From assembly GCA_018333395.1 (NCBI GenBank), contig JAGXSQ010000079.1:1-17255 (forward strand): DNA of 17,255 nucleotides, given 5' to 3'. The DNA comes from Dethiobacter sp. (GTDB lineage: Bacteria; Bacillota_D; Dethiobacteria; Dethiobacterales; Dethiobacteraceae). The notes under the pieces were generated by a model. The model had not been told where the DNA came from and did no database searches. It worked only from the letters and a program-made list of their open reading frames with translations. The translations under genes and the position numbers were made by a program. Each line of letters begins with the position of its first letter. Position 1 is the first letter of the stretch. Of the stretch, positions 15,179-17,255 are shown one piece after another.

Positions 15179-15469
15179 TTAATCTAGGACGGCAGCGGGA
15201 AGGGGCGCGTGGGTTGGTTGAGGACTACTGCCAATAATGGCTTGCGCAGCTCTGATCCCCAGATGCCCGAAAAAGCCAGCAGTAAAGGCAGCGCCAGCAA
15301 CTTTCGCAGCTGCTACTACTACTGGAACAAATTCGGGCCTTACATCAGCACTGGTCGTCTGCTCAGGGATACTGGCAGCATACACCGCGCTGGGACCACT
15401 CATAGCAGAAGCTATTGTGACTGCCAGCACCAAACATACCGCTAAACCGATTGCTAGTACTTTGCCCAT
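15179..15469 (-). CDS. Secreted peptide precursor, candidate SDP-like/bacteriocin-like propeptide
   Basis: A 96-aa protein of no family I can name. Residues 1-31 are a Sec signal peptide (MGKVLAIGLAVCLVLAVTIAS, ending AVYA with likely cleavage before A32). The released 65-aa part has a polar start (ASIPEQTTSADVRPE), a long Ala/Val/Gly-rich hydrophobic segment (47-80, with FVPVVVAAAKVAGAAFTAGF then FGHLGIRAAQAIIG) with only one Lys and one Arg, and a proline-rich tail. The only cysteine is in the signal peptide, so a disulfide like that of Bacillus SDP is not possible. The ribosome-binding site is very strong (AAGGAGG, 7 nt from the ATG). It is first in an operon with SdpA-like and SdpB-like genes, the place of a toxin precursor, although SdpC is third and larger (about 200 aa). 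Small immunity or structural roles remain possible. Confidence 0.6.
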   Translation of the reverse strand: MGKVLAIGLAVCLVLAVTIASAMSGPSAVYAASIPEQTTSADVRPEFVPVVVAAAKVAGAAFTAGFFGHLGIRAAQAIIGSSPQPTHAPLPAAVLD

Positions 15470-15524
15470 GGAAATCCTCCTTCATTCGGCTTGAGATCAC
15501 CAGGCCCTGGCTCCCGGTACGCTA

Positions 15525-15546
15525 TTACGTTGTTACGTCGTTACGT
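15525..15546. repeat. Three TTACGT hexamers at exact 8-bp spacing
   Basis: TTACGT occurs at 15525-15530, 15533-15538 and 15541-15546, with a degenerate fourth (TACGCTA) before them. They lie in the leader of the peptide gene, just downstream of its -10 box. TTACGTCGTT also begins the IS982 inverted repeat at 15609, so they may instead be a target site or an old IS end. Confidence 0.6.
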
Positions 15547-15556
15547 ACCAGCTATA

Positions 15557-15593
15557 AAGTTAGCACGGTTCTTCAGGTCTGTCAATACCGTGC
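15557..15593 (-). promoter_or_regulatory. Cassette promoter with a dyad spanning the -35 box
   Basis: On the minus strand a perfect TTGACA (15585-15580) is followed at exactly 17 bp by TAACTT (15562-15557, TANNNT type), about 90 bp before the peptide ATG. GCACGGT (15593-15587) and ACCGTGC (15569-15563) form a perfect 7-bp inverted repeat enclosing the -35 and most of the spacer, a likely operator. The IS982 end is 22 bp upstream of the -35. Confidence 0.55.
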
Positions 15594-15606
15594 AGTATTC
15601 GACAGC

Positions 15607-15624
15607 AATTACGTCGTTTGCTAC
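15607..15624 (+). repeat. IS982 left terminal inverted repeat
   Basis: AATTACGTCGTTTGCTAC; matches the right repeat in 17 of 18 positions. It faces the cassette promoter. Confidence 0.8.
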
Positions 15625-15648
15625 TTGACCTGAAGATGAAAAAGAGGG

Positions 15649-16477
15649 ATGGTAACTCTAACTATGAAGAACCATCCCCGCTATCACTATACGCTTGAAG
15701 ACCTGTTCTTGCATGTGTTTGTGTTCATCGACGAGTGGCTTAAGGCTAACGAGCCGCGTTTCAAACTGCCGCAGCAACCTCGCCAGGTTGCCAGTTACAG
15801 CGAGCTTTTGACCATCGCGCTGGTCGGTGAACTGCTGGCCCAACCCTATGAATCGATCTGGTACTGGCAAGTCCGGCAGAATCACCGGGCACTTTTTCCG
15901 AAGCTGCCCGCGTACAGCCGCTACCACCGCATCGTCACGCAATGCTAGAGTGCTTTGGGCTGAGCTGGCTATCGGCCTTGCCAAGAGCCTGCCCGAAGAA
16001 GCCAGGCTCATTGATGCCAAAGGGTTGCCGGTGGCCAAGGGGAAGCGCGCTCAGTGGGCAAGGTGTCCCGAGGCTACCAAGGGGTTCTCGACCAGGGGCA
16101 TGGTCTATGGCTTCAAACTGCACGCGCTGGTCAATCATCGAGGACTGTTCGAGCGCTGGAGCTTTGCGCCCGCCAACATAGCCGAAGTCAGTGTGGCAAC
16201 CAGTCTGACCGCCGGGCTTGAGAGCCAGCTCATTGTTGGAGACAAGGGGTACATCGGCCATCCCGGCATCATCACACCCAAGAGGAAGAACATGAAAGCC
16301 AAGGGGAGCTGGAACAAGGCCCTGAGCCGCATCCGCAAGCGGATCGAGAGTAGCTTCAGCGTGTTAGTGCGCTCGTTGACGCTCCATGCCGCCCAGGTGA
16401 AAACCTTCTGGTCGTTGCAAGCCCGCGTGAATCTGAAAATCGCTGCACACAATCTCATCCATTCCGGGCTGTTGTAG
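15649..16477 (+). pseudogene. IS982-family transposase, frameshifted
   Basis: The N-terminal part (from ATG 15649 or 15664: NHPRYHYTLEDLFLHV, FIDEWL, then SYSELLTIALVGELL and FPKLPAYSRYHRIVT) stops at 15948. The rest continues in the next frame (NARVLWAELAIGLAKSLPEE ... GLL) to 16477. The DDE residues are all in the second part: D at 16013 (LIDAKG), D at 16241 (VGDKGY) and E at 16346 (KRIESSFS). Rejoined, it is about 276 aa, a normal IS982 length. The change lies near 15930-15945 with no homopolymer slippery site, so I read it as a mutation, not programmed frameshifting; a sequencing error is also possible. Confidence 0.85.
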
Positions 16478-16479
16478 AG

Positions 16480-16497
16480 GTAGCAAACGAGGTAATT
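16480..16497 (-). repeat. IS982 right terminal inverted repeat
   Basis: GTAGCAAACGAGGTAATT on the plus strand, the reverse complement of the left repeat except for one base. It begins 2 bp after the transposase stop. Confidence 0.8.
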
Positions 16498-16564
16498 CGA
16501 AGTGAACGTTTTCTGAGTAGGGCAGCATCCGCTTGGCGAGGCGCAAGCGTTGTAGAAAGAGGGC

Positions 16565-16760
16565 ATGAGCAACCCTCTTGGCTTCAACGCCCTGACGGAC
16601 GCCTTAGCCAGCGTCTTTGACACCCAGTTCGACAGCCGGCAGGCAAACAAGACCCGCCATACGCTGAGCGACGCGGGGCTCGCTGCCTTCTCGGTCTTTT
16701 TCATCCAAAGCCCGTCGTTCCTCGCTTATCAACGAGACATGGAGAAGCGCAATGGTTGGG
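16565..16760 (+). pseudogene. N-terminal fragment of an ISNCY-like transposase
   Basis: Starts ATG 16565 after AGAGGG and reads NPLGFNALTDALASVFDTQF ... LSDAGLAAFSVFFIQSPSFL, then AYQRDMEKRNG. The segment SDAGLAAFSVFFxQSPSFLxxQR is typical of transposases annotated as ISNCY-type. After about residue 65 the frame (open to 16864) no longer looks like a transposase; the expected small-residue and Asp-containing part is missing. The break near 16760 is presumably a deletion or insertion junction with the ISL3 remnant. Confidence 0.65.
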
Positions 16761-16841
16761 CGAAGCCTTGGGTGGGTCCCTTTTCACACGTCACCATAGG
16801 GGTGTTATTCAGGTTCACCCGCACTTTTGGTGATGCAGAGA

Positions 16842-17040
16842 TCATGTCCTGTACAGTACTTTAGCTCTGAGCAAATCAAAGTTGGCCCGGCCAAACATGG
16901 TGCGTTTGATCATCTTCAGGCGGTTGACGTTGCCCTCCGTGATACCGTTGCTCCAGTGATAACGGAGCGCGTTCTGAACAGCTGTCACCGCCGGTTTTAA
17001 AATGGACAGAAACGACGGCAAGAAGTTGACACTTTGAGAC
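16842..17040 (-). pseudogene. C-terminal fragment of an ISL3-family transposase
   Basis: The minus frame reads FLPSFLSILKPAVTAVQNAL, then RYHWSNGITEGNVNRLKMIK and RTMFGRANFDLLRAKVL, ending at TGA 16842. WSNGITEGxVNRLKxIKRxMxGR is the conserved C-terminal region of ISL3 transposases holding the final Glu of the DDE triad. Similarity stops at about 17040, where the inverted-repeat-like start of the next element begins. The apparent start MCRQSQ is encoded by that element, so this is a 66-codon remnant. Confidence 0.8.
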
Positions 17041-17081
17041 TGTCGGCACATGGATAGCGGTTAGCGAGCTTAGCAAGGGAG

Positions 17082-17134
17082 GAGGCCTCCTTAGTAGGCT
17101 AAAAAAGCTACGAACACCTGTCAAAGGAGGCCTC
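17082..17134 (+). promoter_or_regulatory. Hairpin that can sequester the transposase ribosome-binding site
   Basis: GAGGCCTCCTT (17082-17092) is the exact reverse complement of AAGGAGGCCTC (17124-17134), which contains the Shine-Dalgarno GGAGG (17126-17130) of the transposase. The 11-bp stem encloses a 31-nt loop that holds a smaller hairpin (GTAG ... CTAC). A transcript entering from outside the element would fold this way and hide the site, as known for IS10 and IS50. Confidence 0.55.
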
Positions 17135-17139
17135 AGGCG

Positions 17140-17255
17140 GTGATACCACAGGAGTTGAGTCTGGTGATTAGATATCACGTCAACGAAGGGGAACCGGTAA
17201 GCCACGTATCAGAACGTTTTGGCGTCAGCCGGCAAACGGTCTACAACCACTTGAG
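17140..17255 (+). CDS. IS481-like transposase, N-terminal part (3' truncated by window)
   Basis: GTG 17140 opens a frame to the window end (38 complete codons): IPQELSLVIRYHVNEGEPVS followed by the helix-turn-helix HVSERFGVSRQTVYNHL. GGAGG at 17126-17130 lies 9 nt upstream. The HTH and the IPxELRLxIRYHVxEGEP start fit IS481/IS3-superfamily transposases; the catalytic DDE domain is outside the window, so the family is not certain. Confidence 0.7.
   Translation, partial: MIPQELSLVIRYHVNEGEPVSHVSERFGVSRQTVYNHL

Larger units (their letters stand above)
15607..16497 (+). mobile_element. IS982-type insertion sequence, 891 bp
   Basis: The element is bounded by 18-bp inverted repeats differing at one base: AATTACGTCGTTTGCTAC (15607-15624) and, read inward from the other end, AATTACCTCGTTTGCTAC (16497-16480). 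One frameshifted transposase gene lies between them. I see no clear target-site duplication (outside bases CGACAGC left, CGAAGTG right), so the ends are uncertain by a few bases or the insertion has since recombined. Confidence 0.8.
17041..17255 (+). mobile_element. IS481-like element, left end (continues past the window)
   Basis: TGTCGGCACATGGATAGCGG at 17041 starts with TGT, as IS481-type inverted repeats commonly do. It marks the point where the ISL3 coding similarity ends, 99 bp before a transposase start. The right end is outside the window, so the repeat cannot be checked here. Confidence 0.5.

Noticed and set aside
15525..15546. TTACGT repeats as a CRISPR-like or iteron array
   Set aside because: Only three 6-bp units at 8-bp spacing; far too short for CRISPR, and no replication gene is near by.
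15571..15635. CTTCAGGTC/GACCTGAAG 9-bp inverted repeat as IS ends
   Set aside because: One arm lies inside the IS982 and the other outside; the 18-bp repeats at 15607 and 16480 define the ends better.

Overview
The window looks like a chromosomal segment from a moderately GC-rich bacterium, most likely in the Deinococcota (Deinococcus-Thermus). I infer this from four things: the protein style, a tight sdhC-sdhD-sdhA-sdhB operon, two genes that lack a Shine-Dalgarno but carry a TANNNT box a few bases before the ATG (leaderless style), and the mix of insertion sequences. No rRNA or tRNA gene is present to confirm it. Housekeeping genes are about 60% G+C by sampled hand counts. The vapBC locus and the 12-15.5 kb cassette are clearly lower, about 45-50%, which suggests later acquisition.

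Layout. 1-5.2 kb: the end of an AddB-like Fe-S nuclease whose PD-(D/E)XK catalytic residues look lost; cysS and cysK overlapping by 16 bp; and thioredoxin reductase trxB running convergently with a 4-bp tail-to-tail overlap. The trxB promoter contains a CsoR/CstR-like dyad, so the block covers cysteine synthesis, cysteine charging and thiol redox. 5.2-6.95 kb: an accessory patch with a truncated NHL-repeat lipoprotein, a PhD/VapB-VapC toxin-antitoxin pair behind a perfect 24-bp palindrome, and a decapitated higA antitoxin gene. 6.96-10.2 kb: succinate dehydrogenase, minus strand, with overlapping genes. 10.3-11.3 kb: a DUF456 membrane protein and a MoaB/MogA protein. 11.3-11.9 kb: an ArsR-type regulator with an unusual N-terminal extension.

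11.98-15.47 kb (minus strand): the most interesting region. A 96-aa secreted, alanine/glycine-rich, cysteine-free peptide precursor is followed by an SdpA/DUF5819-like single-pass protein, an HTTM (SdpB-like) membrane protein fused to a DCC/DUF393 CxxC thiol-oxidoreductase domain, and a membrane-anchored M23 (LytM) peptidase. Gene order and domain content resemble the Bacillus sdpABC peptide-toxin system, whose regulator SdpR is also ArsR-type. I propose an SDP-like peptide export/maturation cassette, not recognised by me as described in this lineage. Its promoter region has a dyad across the -35 box, and a hairpin separates the peptide gene from the processing genes.

15.6-17.26 kb: an insertion-sequence graveyard. 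An IS982-type element with 18-bp inverted repeats (transposase frameshifted) ends 22 bp from the peptide promoter. It is followed by a truncated ISNCY-like transposase, a C-terminal ISL3 transposase fragment, and the start of an IS481-like element that interrupts the ISL3 gene and whose ribosome-binding site can be locked in an 11-bp hairpin.
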